Source: Streptomyces sp. NBC_01476
GTDB lineage: Bacteria; Actinomycetota; Actinomycetes; Streptomycetales; Streptomycetaceae
Direction: 5' to 3'
DNA length: 64,000 nt
NCBI RefSeq assembly: GCF_036227265.1
Contig: NZ_CP109446.1
Span: forward strand, 3,915,001-3,979,000
The notes below the pieces were generated by a model. The model made no database searches and was not told the origin of the DNA. It saw nothing but the letters and a program-made list of their open reading frames with translations. Positions 24,825-32,831 of the stretch are shown here, piece after piece; within the stretch, counting starts at the first letter, position 1; each line of letters opens with the position of its first letter. The translations under genes were made by a program, and so were the position numbers.

Positions 24825-25403
24825 TCAGCCGCGGTCCAACTCGGCTCGCAGCTCCGCCAGATGGGCGTCACCGGTGTCATGCGGCAGGAACTCCACCACG
24901 TCCAGGAAGCGGAAGAGCACCTGCGTAGGGGTGACCGCGAACTCGTAGTCGCCGTATCCGACCACCGCGCCCGAGTCGCCGCGTACCGCGCCCCGGACCA
25001 CATGTGCCGTCATGGCGTCCGGGGCCCGCGCGTCCGTCCCGCGCCGGGCGTTGGGCCGGGCCAGGTAGGGGCAGACCATCGCGGCGTAGAGCATGCAGGC
25101 GCGGTGCCCCGGGCCCTCCGGTGTCGGCGCCATGTTGCGGTACGGGCGCCCGGCCGCGCGGGCGGCGGCGATGGCGGCGCTCTCGGTGGCACCCACCACC
25201 CGCCACACCGGGCCGCGCGGGATCAGCACATCGCACACCGAACAGAGCCTGCCGCGGGCGCAGTCGGCGCTGCGGCCGTAGTCGGTGAGCGCGAACTGCG
25301 GCTGTCCGTCGTGCCAGGGGGTGATCGCGGGCACCGGATAACCGCGGGGGTCCCGCGGCCGGGCGGCGACGGCCGGCGGCATCGGCACCGCGTCAAACCG
25401 CAC
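24825..25403 (-). CDS. Hypothetical Cys/His-rich protein
   Basis: 192-residue soluble protein that I cannot assign to a function. It has a potential metal site: Cys48, Cys54 and Cys57 (SADCARGRLCSVCD) with His100, Cys103 and Cys111 (GHRACMLYAAMVCPY). The C-terminal half (VVGYGDYEFAVTPTQVLFRFLDVVEFLPH) appears to be a beta-rich domain. The GTG at 25403 lies inside the end of the upstream DUF1992 gene (11-bp overlap), so the two are co-transcribed. Confidence 0.75.
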   Translation of the reverse strand: MRFDAVPMPPAVAARPRDPRGYPVPAITPWHDGQPQFALTDYGRSADCARGRLCSVCDVLIPRGPVWRVVGATESAAIAAARAAGRPYRNMAPTPEGPGHRACMLYAAMVCPYLARPNARRGTDARAPDAMTAHVVRGAVRGDSGAVVGYGDYEFAVTPTQVLFRFLDVVEFLPHDTGDAHLAELRAELDRG

Positions 25404-25875
25404 GCCGGCCCCACCATCTGCGGCGCTTGGCGGCCACCGGCTCGGACTCGGACTCGGGCGGCGGCTCCTGCGCGGGGGCCGGCCGGCTCTCCCGCCACTC
25501 CCCGACCAGCCGCTCGATGTCGAAGGGCGCGAGATTCAGCGGCGGGCCCTGCGGCGGGCGGCGGATCGCGGCCTCGATCTTGGCGTTGAGGTCGCCGAGG
25601 AGCCGGCGTACCTGCTGCTCGGAGCGGGCCTCCGCGACCGCCTCCAGGGTGTCCTCGGCCTCCTTGCGCAGGGCCAGGGTGGGCGGCAGCACCGACAGGC
25701 CCTCGCGCTGCATCTTGCCCTTGAGCCACCACAGTTCGTCGTACGGCGTGTTCAGCGACGCCAGCGGCTTGCCCGCGCCGGTCAGCCCGGCGAAGGCGCC
25801 CCGCGCCTCCGCCTCGCGGATCTGCTTGTCGGTCCAGGACTCGAAGGAAACACCGGGCGGCTTGCGTTCGGTCAT
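25393..25875 (-). CDS. DnaJ-associated DUF1992 domain protein
   Basis: 160-residue protein with the DUF1992 (DNAJC28-like) signature near its N-terminus: WTDKQIREAEARGAFAGLTGAGKPL and LNTPYDELWWLKGKMQREGLS. Such proteins often neighbour or fuse to J-domains; no J-domain HPD motif is present here. A helical middle part (LRKEAEDTLEAVAEARSEQQ) and Pro-rich basic tail KRRRWWGRRAV follow. ATG at 25875 is preceded by GAGGAG. Overlaps the downstream Cys/His-rich gene. Confidence 0.82.
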   Translation of the reverse strand: MTERKPPGVSFESWTDKQIREAEARGAFAGLTGAGKPLASLNTPYDELWWLKGKMQREGLSVLPPTLALRKEAEDTLEAVAEARSEQQVRRLLGDLNAKIEAAIRRPPQGPPLNLAPFDIERLVGEWRESRPAPAQEPPPESESEPVAAKRRRWWGRRAV

Positions 25876-25989
25876 CACTCGCTCCTCGGCTCGCTCCACG
25901 ACCACCGGCTCTTTCGAGGCTACAAGGCCGCCGGGGGAAGCGGGCAGGCCGCCCACCGGCGGGATTGAGGGGGCGGGCGGGCGCGGGAT

Positions 25990-27699
25990 TCAGGGGCGGG
26001 CGCGCGCGGCGAGGATGGCCACGTCGTCCTCGGCGGCGGTCGGGGACAGACGGTGCACGATCCGGGCGAGCAGGGCGTCCAGGGGGCCGGTGGCGTGCGG
26101 CAGCACCAGACCCGCCAGGCGGGCGAGCGAGGTGTCGATGTCCTCGGTACGGCGCTCGACCAGTCCGTCGGTGTAGAGCAGCAGCGTGTGACCCGGGTGC
26201 CACGGTACGTACACCGTCTCGTACGTCCCCCGCAGGTCGGCGCCGAGCGGCGGCCCCGGCGGCACGTCGAGCAGGGCGACCTCACCGCGCGGGGAGATCA
26301 CGGCCGGCGGGAGGTGCCCGGCGCTGGCGAACCAGGCGCCGCCGCGGACCGGGTCGGCGAGGCCCAGCAGGCAGGTCGCGGGGCGTTCGGCGCCGGCCGC
26401 CGAGAGCACCGCGTCCATCCGGGCAAGCACCAGGCCGGGGCGGTCGCCGCCGCCGGCCACCACGCGGAGCATCGAGCGGTAGTGGCTCATCTCGACGGCC
26501 GCCTCGACGCCGTGCCCCATCACGTCGCCCATCGCCAGCAGGGTCAGCCCGCCGGGCAGGGCGAGGGTGTCGAACCAGTCGCCGCCGACCAGGTCGGTCG
26601 CCCCGGCCGGCAGATAGCGGGTGGCCACGTCGACCCGTGGGTGCGGGGCACCCGGGGCGGCCAGCAGCGCACGCTGCAGTTCGACCGCTATCCCGTGCTC
26701 GCGGCTGTAGCGGCGGGCGTTGTCCAGGCTGATCGCGGCCCGGTCGGCGAGCGCGCGGGCCACCGCGACGTCCTCGTCGTCGAAGCCGGCCGACGAACCG
26801 GCCCTGACCATGGTGACGGTGCCGAGCTGATCGCCGCGGGCGGAGAGCGGCACGATCAGCGCGGAGTGGATGCCGGCCGCCCGGTAGCTCTCGACCCGCT
26901 CGCTGTTCGGCGCGGACCGGCCCATCTCCTCGTCCGGCAGCAGGTTCTGCACCACCGGCAGGCCCGTCTCCAGGCAGCGCGGCACGGAGGAGCCCCGCTG
27001 GTAGTCGACGTACTCGCCGGGCACACCGAACGCGATGACATGGTGGCGCAGTTCGGGACGGGCCGCCATGGCGGCCCGGCGCAGCCGGACGGTGCCGGGC
27101 GGCGGCGGACCGTGGCCGTCGCCCCGGCCGGACGCCAGCACCTCGACGCCCGCGGCGTCGGCCAGTACCTCGACCAGCAGGTCGGCGAGCTCCTGGCAGG
27201 TCCGGTCCATGTCCAGCGTCGAGCCGATCCGTACGGCGGCCGCGTCGAGCAGCAGCAGGCGTTCCCTGGCCCGCTCCAGCTCCAGCTGGATCTCCCGGTC
27301 CGCGCTCACCTCCAAGATGACCGCGCCCAGCCCGACGACCTGCCCGTCGGGTTCGGTCAGCCGGTGGTAGCTGCCCTGCCAGAAGCGCTGCGGGTGCGGC
27401 GACTCGGCCCGGGTCTGGCCACTGGAGACCAGCTCCCGGGGTATCCCGTCGGCCAGCACCTGCCGCATCAGGTCCTCGCGCGTCTCGACCCCGGGCACCA
27501 CCTCGGACATCGTCCGCCCGATGTGCTCCGCGACGCGCACCCCGTTGATCCGGGCCAGCGCCGGATTCACGTACCGGTAGCGCAGCCCGGTGTCCAGCAC
27601 GGCCACCCCGGCCTGCGTCCCGCTGAGCAGCGCCTCCCACACCCAGCCGGGTGGCGGGCCGGCCGGCGGAGGGTCGGCCGGCGCAGGGTCGATGCGCAT
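25990..27699 (-). CDS. PAS-GAF-SpoIIE (PP2C) phosphatase
   Basis: 569-residue signalling phosphatase of the RsbU/SpoIIE type, which dephosphorylate anti-anti-sigma factors. Order: PAS about 20-140 (LDTGLRYRYVNPALARINGV), GAF about 165-345 (ESYRAAGIHSALIVPLSARG), PP2C about 350-565 with the metal-binding aspartates in VGGDWFDTLALPGG and MGDVMGHGVEAA and the C-terminal LLLYTDGLVERR and DDVAILAAR. It probably senses a ligand or redox change through PAS/GAF. No anti-sigma partner lies beside it. The start at 27699 opens directly into the Pro-rich head and PAS domain. Confidence 0.9.
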   Translation of the reverse strand: MRIDPAPADPPPAGPPPGWVWEALLSGTQAGVAVLDTGLRYRYVNPALARINGVRVAEHIGRTMSEVVPGVETREDLMRQVLADGIPRELVSSGQTRAESPHPQRFWQGSYHRLTEPDGQVVGLGAVILEVSADREIQLELERARERLLLLDAAAVRIGSTLDMDRTCQELADLLVEVLADAAGVEVLASGRGDGHGPPPPGTVRLRRAAMAARPELRHHVIAFGVPGEYVDYQRGSSVPRCLETGLPVVQNLLPDEEMGRSAPNSERVESYRAAGIHSALIVPLSARGDQLGTVTMVRAGSSAGFDDEDVAVARALADRAAISLDNARRYSREHGIAVELQRALLAAPGAPHPRVDVATRYLPAGATDLVGGDWFDTLALPGGLTLLAMGDVMGHGVEAAVEMSHYRSMLRVVAGGGDRPGLVLARMDAVLSAAGAERPATCLLGLADPVRGGAWFASAGHLPPAVISPRGEVALLDVPPGPPLGADLRGTYETVYVPWHPGHTLLLYTDGLVERRTEDIDTSLARLAGLVLPHATGPLDALLARIVHRLSPTAAEDDVAILAARARP

Positions 27700-27810
27700 C
27701 GGCGTCCCGCCTCCTCCCGCTGCCGCCCTTCCGTAGGTTCCACAGTGCGGGCAGCTCCGCGGATCGGCGATTCAGGAGGCGCGAGGGGGTGCAGCGGACC
27801 CCTTTGTACG

Positions 27811-27846
27811 GTTCATCCGGTTCATCCGGTTCATCCGGTTCATCCG
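27811..27846. repeat. Four tandem copies of a 9-bp unit
   Basis: GTTCATCCG is repeated exactly four times without spacers, in the 229-bp gap between the divergent phosphatase and prolyl aminopeptidase genes, about 80 bp upstream of the latter's start. Confidence 0.9.
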
Positions 27847-27928
27847 GTGGTGATTTCCGGTGGAGCGGACCACCGGGGCGGCGGTACGGTGCCGGCCGCC
27901 GCCGTACGCCGTCCCGGGAGGAAGCGCG

Positions 27929-28900
27929 ATGTCACGCAAGCCGGTCGAACCCTATGAGCACGGACTGCTCGATGTCGGCGACGGGAACCTCGTGTACTGG
28001 GAGGTCTGCGGAAATCCCGCGGGCAGGCCCGCGCTGGTCGTGCACGGCGGACCCGGGTCGGGGTGCTCACCCGGGCACCGGGAGCACTTCGACCCCGAGC
28101 GCTACCGCGTGGTCCTCTTCGACCAGCGCGGCTGCGGCCGCTCCCGCCCGCACGCGAGCGACCCGGCGGTCGGCCTCAGCACCAACACCACCGGCCATCT
28201 GATCGCCGACATGGAACGCCTCCGCGTCCACCTCGGCATCGACCGCTGGCTGCTCCTGGGCGGCTCATGGGGCTCGACGCTGATCCTCGCGTACGCCGAG
28301 CGGCACCCGGAGCGGGTGACGGAGATCGTGATCAACGGGGTGACCACCACCCGGCGGCACGAGCTGGACTGGCTCTACCGGGGGGTGGGCCGCTTCTTCC
28401 CTGAGCAGTGGGAGACCTTCAAGGCGGCGGCGGGACCGGTCGCCGACCCGGCCGACCCGGTCGCCGGGGGCCTGGTCGCGGCCTACGCGCGCCTCGCCGG
28501 CGATCCCGACCCTGCCGTACGGCAGCGGGCCACCGCCGCCTGGTGCGCCTGGGAGGACGCGGTGCTCTCCCTCGAACCGAGCGGTTCCCCGCACCCGTAC
28601 GGCGAGCGCCCCTCCGCCGCCCGGCTCGCCTTCGTGCGGATCTGCACCCACTACTTCGCCCACGCGGCTTGGCTGGAGGAAGGCGCGCTGATCAGCGGCG
28701 CGGACCGGCTGGCCGGCATCCCCGGCACGCTTCTGCACGGCCGCCACGACCTGGGCGGCCCGCCGGACACCGCCTGGCAGCTCGCCCGGGCCTGGCCGGA
28801 CGCCCGGCTGGAGATCGTGCCGGACTCCGGCCACAAGGGCAGCGCGTCGATGAGCCGGCTGGTACGGGAGGCGCTGGATCAGTACGCGGCGGGCAGCTGA
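27929..28900 (+). CDS. pip: Prolyl aminopeptidase (proline iminopeptidase, S33)
   Basis: 323-residue cytosolic alpha/beta hydrolase that releases N-terminal proline from peptides. Family motifs: oxyanion HGGPGSGCSPGH, DQRGCGRSRPHA, the nucleophile elbow GGSWGS, HGRHDLGGPPDTAW carrying the catalytic Asp and SGHKGS carrying the catalytic His. Length fits the roughly 315-residue bacterial enzymes. ATG at 27929 follows GGGAGGAA. Its 3' end overlaps the convergent DUF5994-like gene by 22 bp. Confidence 0.93.
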   Translation: MSRKPVEPYEHGLLDVGDGNLVYWEVCGNPAGRPALVVHGGPGSGCSPGHREHFDPERYRVVLFDQRGCGRSRPHASDPAVGLSTNTTGHLIADMERLRVHLGIDRWLLLGGSWGSTLILAYAERHPERVTEIVINGVTTTRRHELDWLYRGVGRFFPEQWETFKAAAGPVADPADPVAGGLVAAYARLAGDPDPAVRQRATAAWCAWEDAVLSLEPSGSPHPYGERPSAARLAFVRICTHYFAHAAWLEEGALISGADRLAGIPGTLLHGRHDLGGPPDTAWQLARAWPDARLEIVPDSGHKGSASMSRLVREALDQYAAGS

Positions 28901-29400
28901 GAGCGCGGCGCCCGCTGCCTGGCCGGCGAGGCCGCGCCGAGCGCGCGGTGTGCCTGCACGCGGGGCGTCTCCGGCGGCACCACGACCAGGTCGCAGCGGC
29001 CGACACCAGGGCACACCAGGCAGATCGCCTCCCGTTGCCCGGCGTGGCAGGACCGCTTCACCCGCAGGGTGTGACCGCCGAGCACCAGCGCCGGGGGGCC
29101 GTCCTGCCAGGCGGCGGCGTCAACAGTGATGTGGGTGATCCGTCCCCAGCGGACGCCCAGCGCCGCGAGCAGCGGCAGCAGCTCCTTCGCCAGATCGTCG
29201 CTCCGCGGCCACCAGGCCCCGTCGATCCGTACCGGACCCCGGTCCGGCGGTACGAGCGAGAGCCGTACCGGCGGCCCGTCCCACGCGGGCAGTCCGAAGG
29301 CGGGTCCTGCCGGGCCCGGGACCGACGCGGCCGGCGCCGGTGCGGACACCGGTGCCGGCCGGCCTGGACGGGAGAGCGCCGGGCGGTCGGAGGTTCTCAT
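28879..29400 (-). CDS. DUF5994-like protein, paralogue 2
   Basis: 173-residue protein that aligns by eye with the protein at 30084-30599: PVRLSLVPPDRGPVRIDGAWWPRSDDL, LPLLAALGVRWGRITHITVD and CDLVVVPPETP correspond block for block. The family is known only as DUF5994. Three cysteines (RSCHAGQREAICLVCPG) are unique to this copy and could bind metal. Last of four overlapping genes; its ATG shares bases with the stop of the upstream gene. Overlaps the convergent pip gene. Confidence 0.75.
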   Translation of the reverse strand: MRTSDRPALSRPGRPAPVSAPAPAASVPGPAGPAFGLPAWDGPPVRLSLVPPDRGPVRIDGAWWPRSDDLAKELLPLLAALGVRWGRITHITVDAAAWQDGPPALVLGGHTLRVKRSCHAGQREAICLVCPGVGRCDLVVVPPETPRVQAHRALGAASPARQRAPRSQLPAAY

Positions 29401-29900
29401 GGGGTGGGCCCGTCTCCGGACGAGTCGTCCGGGGTCTGTGTGGGGGGCGGCGGTTTTCTGCGGCCACGCGGGGTCACGTCCCTGCTCACGTCCGCGGTCC
29501 CGGCTCCGGCCCCTTCCCTGGGCCCGTCCCTGGTCACGTCCCTCCCGGCCGTCGGACGGTTGTTGCCGCCCACCAGCCGGAGCTGGAAAGGACCGGACGC
29601 CTCGGGCAGGTGGACGGTGTCGACGGTCAGCACCAGCCGGGTGCCGCCGCTCTCGTCACCGGCCGGATAGCTGCGCTGCTCGGCCGCGGCGAACCGCAGC
29701 CGCAGCGCCTCCGCCACTTTCCGGGCGACGCCAGGGGAGGCGGCGACGATGTGGACTTCGGCGTGCCCGGGACCGGGCAGCGGGTGCCCTGTTTCCCGGT
29801 CGTCGTCCGCCGCTCCGGTGGTGTCACCGCTCGGCGAGGCCGCGTCGTCGCGGCCGGCCGGCCCGGGGGTGGTGGGGCGGTCCGGGCCGGAGGGGGTCAT
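29397..29900 (-). CDS. Hypothetical protein of the DUF5994 operon
   Basis: 167-residue protein of unknown function. The ATG at 29900 follows GGGAGG and shares ATGA with the 52-residue upstream gene; an ATG at 29972 would run through that gene and is disfavoured. Low-complexity ends flank one ordered block, about residues 45-120: AEVHIVAASPGVARKVAEALRLRF, GTRLVLTVDTVHLPE and GPFQLRLVGGNN, which reads like a small alpha/beta domain. No recognised motif. Confidence 0.65.
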   Translation of the reverse strand: MTPSGPDRPTTPGPAGRDDAASPSGDTTGAADDDRETGHPLPGPGHAEVHIVAASPGVARKVAEALRLRFAAAEQRSYPAGDESGGTRLVLTVDTVHLPEASGPFQLRLVGGNNRPTAGRDVTRDGPREGAGAGTADVSRDVTPRGRRKPPPPTQTPDDSSGDGPTP

Positions 29901-30055
29901 CTGCTGCCTCCCGCCGGCGGAAACCGGTGGCTCCGGTGGCCCCGGCGGCCGGCACCCGCGGTGGGTGTCCACCGGTTGCCGTTGAGCAGGTCGATGAGTG
30001 AGACGCTCATGGCGATCATCGCGAGGATCACCGCGACGGTGATGAAGTTCTGCAT
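29897..30055 (-). CDS. 52-residue single-helix membrane protein
   Basis: Small gene below usual length cut-offs. It reads MQNFITVAVILAMIAMSVS, then LIDLLNGNRWTPTAGAGRRG and ends HRFPPAGGSR. Residues 4-24 form one hydrophobic helix followed by a basic tail, so it is probably a type I-like small membrane protein with a cytoplasmic C-terminus. Both the 28-bp spacing from the upstream DUF5994 gene and the ATGA overlap with the next gene argue that it is real. AAGGG lies nine bases before the ATG. Function unknown. Confidence 0.65.
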   Translation of the reverse strand: MQNFITVAVILAMIAMSVSLIDLLNGNRWTPTAGAGRRGHRSHRFPPAGGSR

Positions 30056-30083
30056 GGCTCCGGTCCCTTCAGTCGCGGCGGCG

Positions 30084-30599
30084 TCAGGCCGCCAGGTCCG
30101 CGTTCTGCCCGTCCGTCCCGGCCATCAGAGCGGCCGCATTACGGAGGTTGTGCGGAGCGGATGCCTCGGCCATCAGCCGTGCCGCCGTCTCCTCGGAGGT
30201 CTGCGGCGGGATCACCAGCAGGTCCCAGCGGCCCTCCCGGTTGCCGAGCAGCAGCAGCGCGTTCGGGTCCTGCTCGGGGCCGAACCAGCCGACGTGCACC
30301 ACCCGGCCGGACAGCGCGACCTTCTTCGGAATCACCGGCCAGTGGCGCGGGTTGACCGCCACCCGCGAGACGCGGCCCCAGCGGGACTCCAACGCCTCGA
30401 TCAGCAGCGGAAGTTCGACGGCCAGGTCACGGGACCTCGGCCACCAGGCGCCGTCCAGCGGTCCGTGGCCCGGCATCGGCGCGCCGGGAGCGGTGCTCGC
30501 CGCCGACAGGGAGATCCGTACCGGCGGTCCGGTGACCGGCGCCGCGAGGGGCGCCACCACAGGGGAAGTGCCGGGGGTGGGCTGAGTGAGCGCAGACAT
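30084..30599 (-). CDS. DUF5994 protein, paralogue 1
   Basis: 171-residue soluble protein, first gene of the operon. Conserved blocks PVRISLSAASTAPGAP, DGAWWPRSRDLAVELPLLIEAL, RWGRVSRVAVNPRHWP and WDLLVIPPQTSEETAARLM define the family; the tryptophan-rich GAWWPRS is the hallmark. No catalytic or membrane features. The ATG at 30599 sits 38 bp from a 23-bp palindrome, suggesting operator control of the whole four-gene unit. Confidence 0.78.
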   Translation of the reverse strand: MSALTQPTPGTSPVVAPLAAPVTGPPVRISLSAASTAPGAPMPGHGPLDGAWWPRSRDLAVELPLLIEALESRWGRVSRVAVNPRHWPVIPKKVALSGRVVHVGWFGPEQDPNALLLLGNREGRWDLLVIPPQTSEETAARLMAEASAPHNLRNAAALMAGTDGQNADLAA

Positions 30600-30636
30600 G
30601 TCCGGGGCCCGTCTCCGGACCCGACCGGGTCCGGCA

Positions 30637-30659
30637 GTGTCGTTCGCCGCGAACGACAC
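30637..30659. promoter_or_regulatory. 23-bp near-perfect palindrome upstream of DUF5994 operon
   Basis: Arms GTGTCGTTCG (30637-30646) and CGAACGACAC (30650-30659) are exact reverse complements separated by three bases. Lies 38 bp before the first gene of the leftward operon and 236 bp before the rightward acetyltransferase. Typical size for a dimeric repressor site. Confidence 0.6.
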
Positions 30660-30723
30660 CGGCATGAACGCCGGCGTGCGAAATGCCCTCGGTCCCGTAA
30701 CCCTACACCCGACCCTCGCCGAA

Positions 30724-30741
30724 AATTCGAACAATTCGAAC
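30724..30741. repeat. Direct repeat of AATTCGAAC
   Basis: Two head-to-tail copies of AATTCGAAC, each containing the self-complementary TTCGAA, in the divergent spacer 30600-30894. This AT-rich spot probably lies in a promoter; no other gene fits in the spacer. Confidence 0.6.
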
Positions 30742-30894
30742 ATTACGCCCGCCGCCGGCCCCTCACCACCCGGCGGCCCGGCCCCGAGGCACTGTTCCGG
30801 CCCCGGCCTCCGCCTGCGATCATGGCGCGGAGCCGATCGCGCGGGCCGCACCCGGACCGGGGTTCCGGACGCGGCAGCGCAGGGGAGGGAACGC

Positions 30895-31440
30895 GTGGCC
30901 GAGGTCTTCACCCGCCGCCTGTCGAGGTGGCAGGCGGAACAGCAGCGGGACGAGATCGCCGACCTGTACGTGGAGGCGTACCACGGGCCGGCCGGCGAGG
31001 AGTTCAGCCACCGCGAGGCGTTCCTGGCGCGCTTCGACCACGACACCGCGCGCGAGGGCTTCGACATGGTGGCGGCGAGCGAAGGCGCGACGGTCGGCGC
31101 CGCGTACGGCTTCCGGCTGGACCGCGCCGACAACTGGTGGCGGAACTTCACCGGCAATCCGCCGCCGCGGCTGGAGGAACTGACCGCCTCCGGGCAGGTC
31201 TTCGCCCTCGCCGAACTGATGGTGCGGCCGGCCTACCGGCGGCAGGGCGTGGCGGCCCGGCTGATGGAGCAGTTGCTGCTGCGCAGCGAGGCCACGCTGG
31301 CCTCCGCGCTCGTGGACCCGGGGGAGCCGGGCGCGGGCAGCGCGCTGCGGGCGCTCGGCTGGGACCGGATCGGCGAGGCGCGCTTCGGACCTGACGCCCC
31401 GGCCCGCCAGGTGTGGACCCGCGCCCTCGGCGGCGACTGA
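30895..31440 (+). CDS. GNAT-family N-acetyltransferase
   Basis: 181-residue acetyl-CoA-dependent transferase. The acetyl-CoA-binding motif A is VFALAELMVRPAYRRQGVAARLMEQLL (core RPAYRRQGVAARL), preceded by the beta-strand MVAASEGATVGAAYGF and followed by SALRALGWDRIGEARF. The GTG at 30895 is chosen because AGGGGAGGG lies just before it; an upstream ATG at 30586 would cross the regulatory palindrome and add about 100 non-conserved residues. Substrate unknown; single gene, divergent from the DUF5994 operon. Confidence 0.85.
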   Translation: MAEVFTRRLSRWQAEQQRDEIADLYVEAYHGPAGEEFSHREAFLARFDHDTAREGFDMVAASEGATVGAAYGFRLDRADNWWRNFTGNPPPRLEELTASGQVFALAELMVRPAYRRQGVAARLMEQLLLRSEATLASALVDPGEPGAGSALRALGWDRIGEARFGPDAPARQVWTRALGGD

Positions 31441-31608
31441 CCCCCCGGGAAGCACCGCCGTGGCGCCCCGCGATTGACGGATTCCGGCACAGAAATACTC
31501 CGCTGCACCACCCGACAACCCCACATGGCCGAAATGCCCCGGCTTCGTCCACCGGGCAACCCGTCGCCACTGCTGCGCCCGGACAAGCCGGGCCGGTAGG
31601 CTTTCCGT

Positions 31609-31905
31609 GTGATCTTCAAGCGCATCGGAAACGGGCGGCCGTACCCGGACCACGGCCGGGTGAGCACGCGCGAGTGGGCGGACGTCGCCCCCCGTCCCGT
31701 GCGGCTGGACCAGCTGGTTACCACCAAGGGGCAGCTCGACCTGGAGACGTTGCTGGCCGAGGATTCCACCTTTTACGGGGACCTCTTCGCCCATGTCGTG
31801 AAATGGCAGGGTGACCTCTATCTCGAGGACGGGCTGCACCGGGCGGTACGTGCCGCACTGCAGCAGCGGCAGGTGTTGCATGCCCGGGTCCTGGAGATGG
31901 ACTGA
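31609..31905 (+). CDS. VapB-like conserved actinobacterial protein
   Basis: 98-residue protein commonly labelled a type II antitoxin of the VapB family in Streptomyces. Conserved text: MIFKRIGNGRPYPDHGRVSTREWADV, VRLDQLVTTKGQLDLETLLAEDSTFYGDL and KWQGDLYLEDGLHRAVRAALQQR. No toxin gene accompanies it; the neighbour is a LytR_C protein, so the antitoxin label is doubtful and a housekeeping role is possible. The GTG at 31609 starts the conserved block. Confidence 0.75.
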   Translation: MIFKRIGNGRPYPDHGRVSTREWADVAPRPVRLDQLVTTKGQLDLETLLAEDSTFYGDLFAHVVKWQGDLYLEDGLHRAVRAALQQRQVLHARVLEMD

Positions 31906-31926
31906 CAATCCGCTTACTCTGCGCTC

Positions 31927-32673
31927 ATGAGCATGTTGACCCCCTCCGGGATGGGTGGGAAGTACCGGGTCACCGGTAACGCGTATCCGAGGATGCGCCG
32001 ACCCAGACGCCGTGGCCGTATCCTCGCGGCCGTCGTCGCCTCGGTGGTCGTCCTCGGCCTGTTCGGCTGGGGGGCGTTGCAGCTCTTCCATGTCTTCAAC
32101 GGCGACAACGGGGACACCAAGGCGAACGCCGCGCCGCAGAACCAGGTCACCTGCAAGCCGGCGCCCACCCCGGCGCACACCGGCAAGCCCACCCCGCTGC
32201 CGCAGCCGTCCGGCGTCACGCTGAACGTGCTCAACGCCACTTCCCGCGGCGGCCTCGCCAAGACCACCGCGGACGCGCTGGCGAGCAGGGGCTTCAAGGT
32301 GGCCAAGTTCGGCAACGCGACCGCGCCCTACGACCAGAAGGTCACCCAGTCGGCGCTGCTGGTCGCGGGTCCGGCCGGCGAGGCGGCGGCCCGCGAGGCC
32401 GGTACGCAGGTGGCCGGCTCGACGGTGAAGATCGACCCGGCCCGCAAGGACAAGACGGTCGACCTGCTGATCGGGGACGGCTTCGCGGCGCTGGCGAGTC
32501 CGGCGGACGCGGCCAGGGCGCGGGTGGTCGCGGCGAACCCGCCGCCGCCGAAGCCGGTCTGCGGGCCGGTGGCATCCGGCAGCTCGACCGGCAAGACCAC
32601 CGGCAAGTCCACGGACGCAACAGGCGACAAGGCAGGCGGCACAGCGGACGGCAAGGCCACGTCCAAGCCCTGA
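31927..32673 (+). CDS. LytR C-terminal (LytR_C) domain membrane protein
   Basis: 248-residue membrane-anchored protein: basic cytoplasmic head, helix about 31-52 (ILAAVVASVVVLGLFGWGALQLF), Pro/Thr linker, and a LytR_C domain about 95-185 beginning VTLNVLNATSRGGLAKTTADALASRGF and containing VDLLIGDGFAAL. The tail is Ser/Thr/Lys/Gly-rich. LytR_C domains occur with LCP wall-polymer ligases; a stand-alone copy may bind wall glycopolymers. Separated by 21 bp from the VapB-like gene, with which it is probably co-transcribed. Confidence 0.85.
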   Translation: MSMLTPSGMGGKYRVTGNAYPRMRRPRRRGRILAAVVASVVVLGLFGWGALQLFHVFNGDNGDTKANAAPQNQVTCKPAPTPAHTGKPTPLPQPSGVTLNVLNATSRGGLAKTTADALASRGFKVAKFGNATAPYDQKVTQSALLVAGPAGEAAAREAGTQVAGSTVKIDPARKDKTVDLLIGDGFAALASPADAARARVVAANPPPPKPVCGPVASGSSTGKTTGKSTDATGDKAGGTADGKATSKP

Positions 32674-32734
32674 CCGGCCCCCGTCCCCACCGGTCCCGAC
32701 CAGGGCCTGGCGGTCCGCCGCCCGGCATCTTCCC

Positions 32735-32784
32735 GAACGCGCCGCCGGCCCGGGCTCGTAGGAGTCCGGGCCGGCGGCGCGTTC
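32735..32784. terminator. Strong bidirectional hairpin between LytR_C gene and upp
   Basis: A perfect 19-bp stem (32735-32753 with 32766-32784; GAACGCGCCGCCGGCCCGG and its complement) with a 12-base loop lies between convergent genes. Confidence 0.85.
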
Positions 32785-32831
32785 ACGGGTCCGGGCGCCT
32801 GCCCGGACCCGCGTGCCGTGCTGAGCCGCCG

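Noticed and set aside
30724..30741. LexA/SOS box in the AATTCGAAC repeats
   Set aside because: The actinobacterial box needs GAAC-n4-GTTC; here the half sites are direct, not inverted.
30586..30894. N-terminal extension of the GNAT protein back to an ATG at 30586
   Set aside because: It would translate through the 23-bp palindrome and a divergent promoter region, lacks conserved sequence, and a GTG with a strong ribosome-binding site stands at the domain start.
31609..31905. Functional VapBC toxin-antitoxin locus
   Set aside because: No toxin gene adjoins the VapB-like protein; its neighbours are a LytR_C gene and upp, and the gene appears to be core.
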